A stretch of 64,000 nucleotides of DNA from Adineta ricciae (GCA_905250025.1 CAJNOJ010000009.1:868001-932000); one strand, 5' to 3'; numbered from the stretch's first letter, positions 1 through 21,363 are shown. Translations and numbers: made by a program. Notes: generated by a model not told the origin, from the sequence alone.

Positions 1-839
1 TATCGTTTTGCTTAAAGAGAAAACAAAACTTTCCGAAAAAGGTACGATAATATTGTTTCGAAAGTTGTTCTTTATTGTCCTTGTTTTTCATATGTTGCTT
101 TAGAAATTCGGGAGTGGCATGCCGTAAGTACTGACTTCAATGAATGTATTCAATTAGATCTGGATATCTATAGGGATTTTTGAATGATTGTCCAACTGGT
201 AAACTGAACAAAAAACAACTCATTAACGTTTACAGACACTTCTATCCACTAGGAAACGTAGAACCGTTTTGCAAGTAAGCGTAGATTGAAATAAATTGTC
301 ACTTTCTGATTGACATATACGCAGATATGTATTTACCGCTGTTGATACCAATCGTGATGGGAAGATCGATTTTGTCGAATACCTTTTGCAGATTGCCGCA
401 ATTAGTCACGGTGATTTAAACAAACGACTGTCAGCTGCGTTTGATTTGTAAGATTCATGATATATAAAGCGACGCGTATTTATTTCGCATGTTTTGTAGA
501 TACGATATATCTGGCGATGGACAAATCGATCGAAAAGAACTCACCATGCTAATTTCTGCGTTGGTAAGTGAGACACGTATTACTCTATTTTAATACCTGA
601 AACGATTTTCTTATAGTATGAACTTGTTGGGGAAAATTATCGAAAAGGTAATCGTGATCCGAAGAGTCGTGCTAATGAAATTATTGCTCGACTCGATAAG
701 AACGGCGACAAGAAGTTGAATAAAGAAGAATTTATTGCCGGGTACATGATATTTACATCATTATATTGTTATTCTTTCTGTTTCACTTAGATGCCAAAAT
801 GATTCCATATTACGACGCATACTTGCACCAACTGTTTAA
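1..839 (+). CDS. Neuronal calcium sensor / recoverin-family EF-hand protein, 5' truncated by the window
   Basis: Exons at about 1-41, 104-123, 174-274, 325-447, 500-563, 617-741 and 791-839 join in frame and read as a neuronal calcium sensor. Seen in order: an N-terminal KLSEKEIREWH stretch, the FLNDCPTG segment typical of the degenerate first EF-hand region, then three canonical calcium loops (DTNRDGKIDFVE, DISGDGQIDRKE, DKNGDKKLNKEE) and the C-terminus NDSILRRILAPTV before TAA. Family members are about 190 residues, bind calcium and act at membranes through an N-terminal myristoyl group. The first exon and any myristoylation site lie outside the window. The C-terminal tail resembles the hippocalcin/VILIP branch more than frequenin. 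Short introns of about 50-60 nt match the rest of the window. Confidence 0.9.
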
Positions 840-1105
840 TTACACTTTCTTTCAAATAACATTCTTTGCCGATATGTTAAAAATAGTATTACCATTTCTT
901 TTATACACTCATTTGTTTTTTATTCGCACTACTCCTTTTCTTCAACGTAAAATTTTTAAATAATATTCGAATTAAAACTCTGCTAATCTTAACTGAAAGA
1001 TCTTCACACCGTTTTAAAAACGCTTACTCGTGCTTTGTTGAGTATTGCGCTTGTTATTACTGTGAAAATTTAGCGTACAATATGACAAGCATAATAGTAA
1101 CGAAT

Positions 1106-1224
1106 GCTTACGGCCATACCACGTTGAATACACCAGTTCTCGTCCGATCACTGAAGTTAAGCAACGTCGGGCTCGGTTAGTACTTGGATGGGTGACCGCC
1201 TGGGAATACCGAGTGTCGTAAGCT
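1106..1224 (+). rRNA. 5S ribosomal RNA
   Basis: The 119-nt stretch begins GCTTACGGCCATACCACG and ends GAATACCGAGTGTCGTAAGC, so the 5' and 3' ends pair into the acceptor helix. The internal control region (AAGTTAAGCAACGTCGGGCT, then TTAGTACTTGGATGGGTGACC) matches eukaryotic 5S rRNA. A run of six T directly after it is a normal RNA polymerase III terminator. It is a single copy here, between the calcium-sensor gene and EPRS. I saw no spliced-leader gene beside it, a linkage known in some other animals. Confidence 0.95.
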
Positions 1225-2154
1225 TTTTTGTTCAAATTTTTTCAATATACTTTTATCAATGAAGTCAAATACATGCCGAGCGTATTTCGTTTTCTTTTAT
1301 TTAACACATCCAAACCTCAAATTTTAGAATTGTCATAGCTAATTTTTTTACTCATAAGACTGATTCATCGATTAATCATACATAGATTGTCATCTGTGTT
1401 TCTTGTTAATACATATCTATATGCGTATATTAGATTTACGATGAACGACGATAATATCAATCCATTTCTATCTAACTTTTATGTGTGAAGAATTCTTTTG
1501 TGGACTTGCAGTGTCCTACTTCTTAAGGCTCGCTGTGGTCATTTAGCGCCATCTATGCAGAAGCTTCTGACGCTTCTCATAAATCAACTATTATACAGAT
1601 TGAATCGATTTCAACAGATAAGTTTTAATTTGCACTAAATATAGTTAAGGTACTATATGAACAATTCTCGTTTGTGATTGGTGAAATAAGTTGGTAGCAA
1701 TGTTGTAGATGGATGCGAACATCGATCTATTTTTAGATATTCCTTTTAAGCAGGAATTCTTTCGAATATTCAAAATATTTATTCTTCTCCTCTTGAAGTC
1801 TATTATGTCTAGCACTATTCCATGTTTTTCCCCTTTTTTCACATCACTTAGTCATGTGTATTTGTTTCCCTTGCACTTGCACAACGTCTGTTTTTCATAT
1901 CATTAGCGAACGAAATCTATTTAATGAAACCAGTTTTTTTTAATTAAATAGAAATTTTCGTATTCTATATTCTCCCTGTCTTGTCTTTTCTGTTATTCTC
2001 TTTCGTAATCGTCTATATGCATGAAATAGAAATGATATGATGACATTTCCGACCGATTGCATCATCCATGTTGTCATCGGAAATATCTTAAAGCCCGACC
2101 GGTATTTATAAATAAGCTCGATGCCCAATTTAGTTCATTTTCAGACAGAATCAA
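1225..2154. other. Intergenic: 5S 3' flank and EPRS upstream region
   Basis: I see no convincing gene here. The last 15 bases before the EPRS ATG contain a pyrimidine-rich stretch and AG (TTCATTTTCAG, ending near 2143), which could be a 5'-UTR intron or a trans-splice acceptor. No fold or match was found for the GC-richer patch near 1500-1570. Confidence 0.5.
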
Positions 2155-7222
<5,068 letters not shown>

Positions 7223-8324
7223 ACAATCGACAAGAAACGAAAGAGAAGAGAAAGAAACAAGTTTTTTTTTGTTATCCTTCATCGAATCATTCTCCGTTTT
7301 CACACGTTTATGTCTGATCTTGTTGCTCCGGCTTCAAGTGTTTGTTTTACATTTTAAGCAACAAAATATAAGACAATAAAAAAAAAACGATATTTCCGAC
7401 TTTTCACACTCAACCGAATATTTCATGTGCACATATGATAATAATTAATTTTTCTTCTAAACACATCTAATCAAATTCATATTTTTCTTCTCTCTGCCAA
7501 ACAAAACATCGATATCAAAACTAACACCAACCATTTACTCTTTGTAATCAACAATTATACTCATGTAGCTTCTGCGCTTGATATTCCAGGTAAAAAATAG
7601 CATCAGATTTAAATAGTCAACTTCCTTCCGAACCATCTCATTAACTATTTAACCATGTTAATTATTCACGCGTCTACACATGAAAATATCTTCGAATGGA
7701 AAAAAATTAGGCCCCATGTTTTGTCGTATTCTAATGAACAAAACGAATTAAATTACTCTCTATCCTTCTGCTCCATTATATTGTGATAATGACGAAGCAT
7801 ATAAAGATTTCGGCATGGTTTTGTGTCAGTAGAAAGCTGCCGTGTACTCCTAATCAGAATGTGCATCCATTCGCCTTCAATGAACAAAACATACTCTAAT
7901 TCCATCTGAAAGAACGACAAGAAAAAGAGAAAATGACAATGTTCATTACTCTTATACTCAAATATAATCTCTCGTTCTTTTCATCTACAAATATCCGATT
8001 ATATCTTTTTCATTTAATACATCCCACATAAGTGCTCTTGGATAAATGGATAATAAACCATCTGTAGACATATTGTTCTAATTAGCTGCGAAGAAAAATA
8101 CAAACATACACATTTTTAGATTTATTTCTCTATAAACATACATGATATCTTTTTTGTTTCTACTAATGATGATCTGATAGTGACTTAAAATGAGAGAGAA
8201 GAAGAGAAAGATGAATCTCTAGTGAGCAATTTTTATATAGCACTTTAACTTCAGAAAGAAGGAATATAAACAGAAAGAGAAAATTGATCAGATGTGTGTT
8301 AAAAAGCAAGACGAAAAGTATCAA
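7223..8324. other. Convergent intergenic region, copy 1
   Basis: 3' flanks of EPRS (+) and Hey (-). The EPRS poly(A) signal is AATAAA at 7376-7381. On the minus strand TTTATT near 8119 (AATAAA on minus) is a plausible Hey signal. No coding region was seen. Confidence 0.6.
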
Positions 8325-9248
8325 TTAAATGCATGATGACGAAGATGATGATGATGGCAATTGACAAGAGGAATCAATAGGAGGTCGTTGATAATGATGT
8401 ATATTGAAATTTGAATTCGTTGAATGTTGTTGTTGTTGATGATGATGCTGCTGATGATATCCGACTGTCGGAGTTGGATATGATGAAAGAGGCGGTGTTG
8501 CAAATGCACTTGGTGCTTGCTGATGTACGACAGGCCAAGAGGAATTCAACGAAGGACTAGTGCTACGATCAGTAAAGCATTCCAAATGTGATAAAAGACG
8601 AAGACGAAGCGGATGTTGAATATCAAAGCCTTCAACTGAGATTAAATAGCGAGAAATTTCATCAACACATTCCCGAAAGCCGCTCGCATGAGCATCGAAG
8701 ATTGGCCACGATGAATACGACTGATTAGAATCTGAAACAAAAAAATTGGTCATTTCCAGTGATGTCATATTGATAGGAAAAGAATACCTTGATCGAGATG
8801 TTGCAATGACCGAAGATGATCAACAGTCATTTGTAAGATTTCTGCTTTTTCTAATTTAGTCGAACCTTCTTTTGATATGGCTTGTGGTACCAGTCGACGT
8901 AATTCCATTAAACAATGATTAATTCGATCACGTCGACGTTTTTCAATAACACCACGTCGTTTTTTACGACTTGTGACATTTTCATATTCATAGTCTCGTG
9001 GACTTAAACTTGAACTAAAGAAAACAAAATCAAAAGTCTTTTCTAGCTGACAAATATTGTCCTTTTTCATATTGACAGACACATTATTTCCCTTTTCCTC
9101 TTTCCCCAGTCAACATCAGTTGTCACTCTTGCGTTCATATGCGACACTTTCGAGACACCTATTTGTTTGCTAAAAAGAAACCGATAACATACTCGATAAA
9201 TTCGTCTTCGGAATCACCCGCACTTTCATACGTATTAACTCGTTTCAT
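8325..9248 (-). CDS. Hey-type bHLH-Orange transcriptional repressor, copy 1
   Basis: Three exons (9193-9248, 8788-9014, 8325-8731) join in frame to 229 residues. The short first exon [17 protein letters not shown] resembles the start of vertebrate Hey proteins. The bHLH follows ([17 protein letters not shown], then LRRLVPQA and [15 protein letters not shown]); the basic region has Gly where Hes proteins have Pro, which marks the Hey group. An Orange domain ([12 protein letters not shown] ... [11 protein letters not shown]) follows. Family members repress targets through E-box or N-box DNA downstream of Notch. The tail is His/Gln and Ser rich and ends SSSSSCI; I see neither YRPW nor the TEIGAF motif. 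Convergent with EPRS. Confidence 0.88.
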
Positions 9249-9328
9249 GGCTCGACTTTGACAGAAGCAGAAAAGATTGATTAATGTTGGCACGAGGGTC
9301 ATCTCTTCCCTTTTTTCTTCTTCTTCTC

Positions 9329-9335
9329 NNNNNNN
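9329..9335. other. Assembly gap (7 N)
   Basis: Seven N directly after a TTC/CT-rich stretch. In copy 2 the homologous place (about 15910-15960) is a longer CT microsatellite. The gap therefore sits where one contig broke in low-complexity sequence. Confidence 0.95.
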
Positions 9336-9524
9336 TTTTACGGGTTAAACCATTACCGCGTAAAAACCAGGAAAAACGCATATTTTCACGCAGACAAACG
9401 CGTATAAACTTAGTTTTTAACGCATTTTTGTGCCTGAAAATGTGCGCTTTTCCCGTTTTTTTTACGCGTTAATGAATTTTCAACGCGTTTTTACACGTTT
9501 TTTTAAGGGTCTTGTCTGTCTGGG
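9336..9524. mobile_element. Foldback (long imperfect palindrome), MITE-like
   Basis: The sequence folds about a centre near 9411 (AAACTTAGTTT). The left arm (9336-9410) and the reverse complement of the right arm (9411 to about 9490) align over about 75 bases with scattered mismatches; for example GAAAAACGCATATTTTCACG on the left pairs with CCTGAAAATGTGCGCTTTTC on the right. The outer part repeats ACGCGTTTTTAC-type words. The left arm probably continues under the Ns. No coding capacity. It abuts the first base of the second EPRS copy, inside the intron equivalent to 2897-2956. The foldback structure is seen; calling it mobile is inference. Confidence 0.5.
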
Positions 9525-9546
9525 TCGTATGTTTTTCTCTTCATAG

Positions 9547-13817
<4,271 letters not shown>

Positions 13818-14911
13818 ACAAACAACAAGAAACGAAAGAAAAGCGAAAGAAACAAGTTTTTTGTTATTCTTGATCGAATCATTATCCGTTTTCACACGTT
13901 TATGTCTGATCTTGTTGCTCCGGCTTCAAGTGTTTGTTTTACATTTTAAGCAACAAAATATAAGACAATAAAAAAAAACATATTTCCGACTTTCCACACT
14001 CAACCGAACATGTCATGTACACATATGATGATAATTGATTTTTCTTCTAAACACATCTAATCAAATTCATATTTCTTCTCTCTACTAAACATAACATCGA
14101 TATCAAAACTAACACCAACCATTTATTCTTTTTAACCCACAATTATACTCATGTAACTTCTGCGCTTGATATTCCAGATAAAAAATAGCATCAGACTTAA
14201 ATAGTAGACTTCCTTCTACACCATCTCATTAACTATTTAACCATGTGAACTATTCACGCGTCTACGCATGAAAATATCTTCGAATGGGAAAAAATTAGGC
14301 CACATATTTTGTCGTATTCTCATGAGCAAAACGAATCAAATCATTCTCTTGTCTTCTGTTCCATTATATTGTAATAATGATGAAGTAGAAAAAGATTTCG
14401 ACATGATTTTGTGTCAGTAGAAAGGCGCCGTGTACTCATAATCAAAATGTGCACCCATTCGCCTTCAATGAACAAAACATACTCTAATTCCATCTGAAAG
14501 AACGACAAGAAAAAGGAAAAATGACAATGTTCATTACTCTTAGACTCAAATATAATCTCTCGTTCTTTTCATCTACAACTATCCGATTATATCTTTTTCA
14601 TTTAATACATCCCACATAAGTGCTCTTGGATAAATGGATAATAAACCATCTGTAGACATATTGTTCTAATTAGCTGCGAAGAAAATACAAACATACACAT
14701 TTTAGATTTATTTCTCTATAAACATACATGATATCTTTTTTTGTTTCTACTAATGATGATCTGATAGTGACTTAAAATGAGAGAGAAGAGAAGAAAGATG
14801 AATCTCTAGTGAGCAATTTTTATATAGCACTTTAACTTCAGAAAGAAGAAATATAAACAGTAAGAGAAAATTGATCAGATGTGTATTAGAAAGCAAGACG
14901 AAAAGTATCAA
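13818..14911. other. Convergent intergenic region, copy 2
   Basis: Aligns with 7223-8324 and shows small insertions, deletions and substitutions. It carries the EPRS poly(A) signal at 13967-13972. No gene seen. Confidence 0.6.
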
Positions 14912-15845
14912 TTAAATGCATGATGACGAAGATGATGATGATGGCAATTGACAAGAGGAATCAATAGGAGGTCGTTGATAATGATGCATATTGAAATTTG
15001 AATTCGTTGAATGTTGTTGTTGGTGTTGATGATGATATCCGATTGTTGGAGTTGGATACGACGAAAGAGGTGGTGTCGCAAATGCACTTGGTGCTTGCTG
15101 ATGTACGACAGGCCAAGAGGAATTCAATGAGGGACTAGTGCTACGATCAGTAAAGCATTCCAAATGTGATAAAAGACGAAGACGAAGCGGATGTTGAATA
15201 TCAAAGCCTTCAACTGAGATTAAATAACGAGAAATTTCATCAACACATTCCCGAAAACCGCTCGCATGAGCATCGAAGATTGGCCACGATGAATACGACT
15301 GATTAGAATCTGAAACAAAAAATGGTCATTTCCAGTGATGTCATATTGATAGGAAATGAGTACCTTGATCGAGATGTTGCAATGACCGAAGATGATCAAC
15401 AGTCATTTGTAAGATTTCTGCTTTTTCTAATTTAGTCGAACCTTCTTTTGATATGGCTTGTGGTACCAGTCGACGTAGTTCCATTAAACAATGATTAATT
15501 CGATCACGTCGACGTTTTTCAATAACACCACGTCGTTTTTTACGACTTGTGACATTTTCACATTCATAGTCTCGTGGACTTAAACTTGAACTAGAGAAAA
15601 CAAAATCAAAAGTCTTTTTTCTAGATGACAAATATTGTTCTCTTTTATATTGACAGACACATTATTTCCCTTTTCCTCTTTCCTCAGTCAACATCAGTTG
15701 TCACTCTTGTGTTCATATGCGACACTTTCGAGTCACAATTATTTTTCGTCATACCTATTTGTTTGCTAAAAAGGAAAATGATAACATACTCGATAAATTC
15801 GTCTTCGGAATCACCCGCACTTTCATACGTATTAACTCGTTTCAT
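14912..15845 (-). CDS. Hey-type bHLH-Orange transcriptional repressor, copy 2
   Basis: Exons 15790-15845, 15364-15590 and 14912-15309 join in frame to 226 residues. The first exon is identical in length to that of copy 1; the bHLH and Orange domains are essentially unchanged. The difference is in the C-terminal His/Gln tract, which is three residues shorter (GYHHQHQQQHSTN against [16 protein letters not shown]), and Met replaces Ile shortly after. Such tract-length variation is common between alleles. It belongs to the same duplicated block as EPRS copy 2. Confidence 0.88.
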
Positions 15846-17502
15846 GGCTCGACTTTGACAGAAGCAGAAAAGATTGATTAATGTTGGCACGAGGGTCATC
15901 TTTTCCCTCTTTTCTTCTTCTTTGCTTTCGCTCTCTCTCTCTCTTTCTCTTCTTCTTATTAACCAATCACACTACTGTCTATTATGTACAATCTAATTGC
16001 TCTCTGAAGAGAGGAAAGAGAACGAATATGAAGGTCGAGTTATTAAGGTAGCTTATCGTTCTTTATTATCATTGTATATTTGAAGACTACTTGAATATGA
16101 AAACAAAAGTGCCGCACACTTTTCCTGGCAGTTATCATTGGAATTAAATTCTTTGAAATTGCACACACGCACGCATTGAAGAAACATGAACGTACCGTAT
16201 TGTTCTTTCTTTCCGGACAGCGGAAGTTGATGATGATGATAAAAATCACTTCAAATTCTTTTTTTCTCTTCTTTACACGTGCCGACTATACATATGACAA
16301 GGCTCGTTCGATACATAGTTGATTGAAATGGCAATCTCATCCTTTTCTAGATTCTTCCAAGTGTCTCTTCATCCATTCAGACACTAAGCATGAAAGAAGT
16401 ATTATTTATTTGAGATACTATATGATTATTCTACATCAACATGTAGAAAAAAGATTGAAACAGAAGATTTATCATTAGATATAATCTTCTACTTCCCCGA
16501 TTTTTCTTCGGGATGAATACGATCTTGTTTCATTCCCTTATTTATAGTCCATTCTTTGTCTTGTAAAGCAAGACAAACTTGTAATTTTAGTCTGATGCAG
16601 ACGAGAGGATGAACATGTTTTGATGATCAACGGCAATTTTTCAAAGATGAGTGAAGAAGCAAAAAAAAAACAAGAAGGAATAAATAATAGAATGGTTATG
16701 TGTTGGTCTTCTTCCAGTATCTCTTCCTTTTGTTTCTGTTCTCTTCGGCGTTCAAACATAATAGAGTCGAGATTCGGAAAAATGAGTGAGACTTTTTTTA
16801 TATGAAAAGAAACAGAAATCTTCCGATAAATGCACTGATTTGAAAAATGATTTCGAAAGAAAAGAGAAATGGAGACGAGCAAGATCGATAATTAGATAAG
16901 GCAAACTTCAGCTTGTTGTCGAACGATTAGAAGTCTTCGTCTTCTTCTTTCTTTTGTTTTTACTTTGACAAGTATGATTATTGTATTTAGGAAGGACAAA
17001 ATATAAATAACAGGTATAGATTCGTTTCGTCGATTATATATGGTACCAAAAAAAGAGAATTTCATCGTCATCGCTGCAATGAAAAACGAGGACATACATG
17101 GAGATGTCGACAAAATTGTCTTTCTTTGATCGAAGACAAAAAAAAAACAAGAGGATGAGAAGAGGAAGGACTGCGAGACAGGGGGAGAGAAACATGTTCT
17201 TATAAATGACATAAGTTTGTATTAAGTGTCATTTCTTTTTTTCTTCTCTAATTCATATTTTGATCTCAGATTGTTTCGAAGACGAAGCATTGCTGTCAGT
17301 TGATTCATTCATGTAATTATTTCTTCCTGATTTCGGCAGTTCTTTTCTCCCTAACACAGAAGCTTTGACCTCTTCTTCGTTCTTCGTTTCCTAAAAAATG
17401 CTCTACTCTTCGGCACTTTGTTTTCTACGGTTCACAGCTATAATTTAGCAAGTGTTTTTGTTTTGATGTTTTCTAGTTTATGCATGAGTTATATTATGTT
17501 CG
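15846..17502. other. Divergent intergenic region between Hey and the GPCR
   Basis: About 1.65 kb with no convincing coding region. Contains a CT microsatellite near 15930-15955 and a palindromic CACGTG at 16276-16281, the class of site bound by Hey/Hes proteins. Promoters of both flanking genes should lie here; none can be placed with confidence. Confidence 0.5.
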
Positions 17503-18842
17503 ATGAGCAGTTCCCAGGAATCTTTTCATGGCTCGAATATGAATCTGACAATTGGATTATATGAAATTACAGATCCATTACCATCGGCTACGTTACCTGG
17601 ACAGATTTTCTTTGTTATTTTCCCTTGTATGGTCATAACAGGTATCATATGTAATTCATTAATTTTCGTCATCATGCAACGTCGTCGCATGTCTCATCTT
17701 TCCACATGTTATTACATGGGTATTTTAGCTGTTGCTGATACGAGTGTTCTATTTCTCGGTTTATCTGTTATGTGGTTATATTTACTTAATCGTAAATGGT
17801 CATTATTATTACAATCGACTTATGTGTGTAAATTTATTTCACTTCTGTTCTATACTGTCTCAGATGTCAGTGTTTGGATTGTCTGCATGATGTCAGCAGA
17901 CCGTTGCATAGCTGTGACACGTCCGTTACACGCCAGTTCGATCTGTACTGTACAGCGAGCACGCAAGTGTGTAACTATTCTTGTTGTATGCTGTATATGG
18001 ATTAATATTCATTTTCTTTTCTCACATCATTTATCACCAGAAAATGATTGTACGTATCATGAACGTTATGAATTTTTTAGTCGTCATATTTGGCCATGGA
18101 TCGATGCAGCTGTCTATTCTATTTTGCCTTTTATATTATTATTAACGATGAATTTAATTATTGTTCATAGTTTATTTCAAGCACGACGTTCAACAACAAC
18201 TCTACAAATCTGTCAATCTCAACTAACACGCCAAAAAAATAAATTATCTATCTCGAGGAAATTGACAACAATGCTCTTAGCTGTAACTGTCTTCTTTTTA
18301 TTAAGTTCATGTCCTATGGTTTGTTTACAAATCTATATCAACATACATAAGAATAATCAGTATAAACAAATGTTTGCACAAGCATACCTGAAGCCCTTGT
18401 GTGAGACATTACAATATTCAAATCATTGTGTAAGTTAGGTTCTTCTTCTTCTTCTTCTTGAATCATGACGTTGACTTTGTTTGGATTTCAGGTGAATTTC
18501 TTTCTCTATGCGATCACTGGCAAAGCATTTCGTCATGAGTTGCATAGTTTATTTGTGACTATTGGTGTTAAATTGCATTTATCAAATGAACCGATACCAA
18601 ACTCGAAGGAACGTCGATCGACAGCTCCAAATATCCAATATCATGTGGTCGAAAAGAATATCGATCGAAATTACAAATCAAATCAAGCAGCGCCTAGTAC
18701 ACTTCCACTCCTGCAGCGTCGACAATCAAACGATTCTACGGGGAGCAGTTCAGGTACAATTCCTCAATATTTTCGTCAACAAATTCCTCGTACGAATCTC
18801 ACTGATGTATCGTGTTATTTACAAAAGATATCTAATGTTTGA
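17503..18842 (+). CDS. Class A (rhodopsin-like) G-protein-coupled receptor, orphan peptide type
   Basis: Two exons (17503-18429 and 18492-18842) give 425 residues with seven hydrophobic segments. TM1 has GIICNSLIFVI (GN motif). TM2 has LAVADTSVLFL with the conserved Asp. TM3 ends SADRCIAVTRP, a DRC variant of DRY. A Cys at the start of TM3 and one in loop 2 (ENDCTY) can form the usual disulfide. TM6 reads FFLLSSCPMVC. TM7 has NFFLYAITGKAFR, with Phe replacing Pro of NPxxY, as seen in many invertebrate FMRFamide-like receptors. NMNLT and similar sites near the start could be glycosylated. The long Ser/Gln tail is cytoplasmic. Ligand unknown. A downstream ATG at 17539 is an alternative start. 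Confidence 0.88.
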
Positions 18843-19189
18843 GAATTTTATTTTTCTTCGTCGGATTGTAATTTCTTTTCGAGTGTGTTTTTGTTTTTGA
18901 ATGAGAAGTATCAAAATATTTCGTTAGGATAAAGTGACATCATTTAGTTTAGATCGCAATCTCTTTTACTTTACCTTTCGAATTTGAAACATGTGAACTT
19001 TGATAACGCACAAAAGATAGAGCAAAAAAAAGAATGAAGATACAGATAACAATATCAAGAACTCGATTATCGACGCATTTTGTTTTATTTTGATGAAAGA
19101 ATTTATTCTGTTTTATAACACTTTTCGAGTGCGTTTTGTTTCGAAACTTGTAGACAGAATAAAACCAGAGGTATCATCTAACCAAACTC
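18843..19189. other. Short intergenic region, GPCR to MFSD8
   Basis: 347 bases without a gene. AATAAA at 19158-19163 may end the GPCR transcript only about 27 bases before the next ATG. Such tight same-strand spacing would fit trans-spliced or overlapping UTRs. Confidence 0.5.
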
Positions 19190-21363
19190 ATGATGGCAAA
19201 CGGAGATTCACAGACAAATGAACGCTCAGCATTGTTGCCTAATCGCAACAATGAATCATCCAATTCATCTCGATCAGAATCGTATGAACTTTTCCTAGAC
19301 GTTTCCTAGCATGTCTTTGTTTGAATATATGATTATAATCTAGTATACGTCGTCGTTCATCAACATCCGCTAATGAAGCCACGAAGAAAGAACGTTTTCG
19401 TGCTATCCGTATATGTTATTTTGGTATGTTTGTCAGTTCAATTGTGTTTAGCATCACTGTTTCATCACTATGGCCTTTCCTACAAATTGTACGGGATTAA
19501 GGAAAAGATTTCTTTATTCGAATATTTGTCGCTAAATTGATCCATTACTTAGATTGATACTTCTGCCGAGGCTACTTTTCTCGGATGGCTTGTTGCATCC
19601 TTTTCTATTGGACAATTAATCGCATCACCGATCATTGGTTATGTTGCAAATCGAACGGATAATAATAAAATGCCTTTAGTTGTTAGCACAGCATTGATTG
19701 TTGTCGCGAATCTGCTCTACGGATATGTTCAAAGTATAAATAACTTTGGAGTCTCGAACAAATGGTGGCTGATGCTTTCTCGTTTTATTATGGGAGTCGG
19801 TGCAGGTTGTTATCGACATCTTTGAAGTTTAGAGAATAGCTTTCTTCTGTTTGTTACCAATTCTAGCAAATTCAACGATTATGAGATCGTACTCTTCAGC
19901 AGCTACAACACTGAAAGAACGAACAGCAGTTATGGCCAATCTATCAGCATATCAAGGTGTTGGTTTCATTCTTGGGCCTCGTAAGTCTTTCAATATTGTA
20001 ATTGAATCATCACACATAGAAATCAATTACTACTCTAGTTATTCAAGCTCTCTTTGCTTTTCTGGGCTATCCGGGTCCTATTCACAAACCTTGGGTAAGA
20101 TATCTTGGTTTGCACTTTGGGTCAATATATATTTATTCGTTTTATTTGTTTCATCTTCAAAGCTCTATTTTAATATCTATACGGCTCCCGCTTTTTTCAG
20201 CATGCTAACCGGTGGTATTAATCTTGTGTTATTCTTAGTGGCATTCGACGATGCACGAATTGTCGTACCATCAAGAAAGAGTATTAGCAACGGCATATCA
20301 AATAAACGTAATTATATTGAAATCATTTCTCACGAGACAAATTTGAACTGTATCTCTTTGTTTAGCATTGTCAAAAGCAGATAAAAATGAACACCGTGAT
20401 GAAACCAAGGCTATTGTATGTTGTCTCTACATGTTTTTTATCGCGTATTTGACATTTACAAATTATGAAACGTATGAATTTTCTTTCCAGTCGAAAATAA
20501 ACGATTGTGTTTCCTTTGTTTAGAATTGCTTCACCCCTTTCAATCGATATGTACGCTTGGACTAAAGAGCAGAGTACAAGGGATAATGGTTATCTACTTG
20601 GTGCACTTGGTTGTATGTCGGTAGTCGTTTTAATCGTAACAAAAATACTAGCGAAACGGTAACATCGTCTGAATACTATTCAATTTGACATTTGCTCTTT
20701 CAAAATAGACTTCAAGATCGTATGTTAATGCTAATAGGTTTAGTGATCTGTTTTCTTGGTTATTTCGTCTTCTTACCATGGGGTTCTGATTATCCAAGTA
20801 TTCAAATAGCTAGTAAATAACTCTCATTCTGTTGTTTTTACTTCCATACAAATCTTTCTCGATTTTCAGCACTTCCATTTTCAACGACGACTACCGAGGC
20901 ACCGTCGAATTCATCCACACCGCTTTCACCGACAACTACAGTTGATCCCGAAGAAAAAGGTTGTCCCCTTGATTATCAATGGTGTTATTACACTCCACGT
21001 GTACAACTATGGCAATATATCATGGCATCAGTCATCATTACCATCGGTTTTTCAATTTGTAATGTGATATGCTATTCAATCTTTTCGAAGAAACTGGGTG
21101 ATCGTCCTCAAGGTACCATGATGGGTATATTCACAAGTGCTGGCTCGTTAGCACGTGCTTTCGGTCCCATTACTGTCGGCTTTCTCTACAAGCATTGGGG
21201 ACCGCGTGTAATGATGATTTTTATGCTCGTATTCGTTTTCACCGGCATCTTGTCACTACTGTTTAACTATCCGCGATTGTATATTGAAAATGAAGACGTC
21301 AACGAACTTGACGATGATGTTAACGAGGAAGACGAAGAGAGAAACATTAATGCAGTTAATTGA
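19190..21363 (+). CDS. Major facilitator superfamily lysosomal transporter, MFSD8/CLN7 type
   Basis: Ten exons (19190-19281, 19344-19488, 19553-19805, 19867-19980, 20039-20094, 20163-20307, 20366-20471, 20524-20658, 20709-20812, 20870-21363) join in frame to 547 residues; MFSD8 is about 520. Recognisable family segments in order: [19 protein letters not shown] (TM2), [20 protein letters not shown] (TM4-5), [48 protein letters not shown] in the luminal loop and [17 protein letters not shown]8 is a 12-helix lysosomal membrane protein, reported as a chloride channel. The C-terminus is an acidic Asp/Glu tail. The N-terminus has an ERSALLP stretch like acidic dileucine lysosomal sorting signals. 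Poly(A) signal at 21476-21481. Confidence 0.9.

Noticed and set aside
1709..1906. Plus-strand frame upstream of EPRS as the missing GST-like domain
   Set aside because: Hydrophobic Phe/Ile-rich sequence without any GST-fold motif; not joined to EPRS by plausible splice sites.
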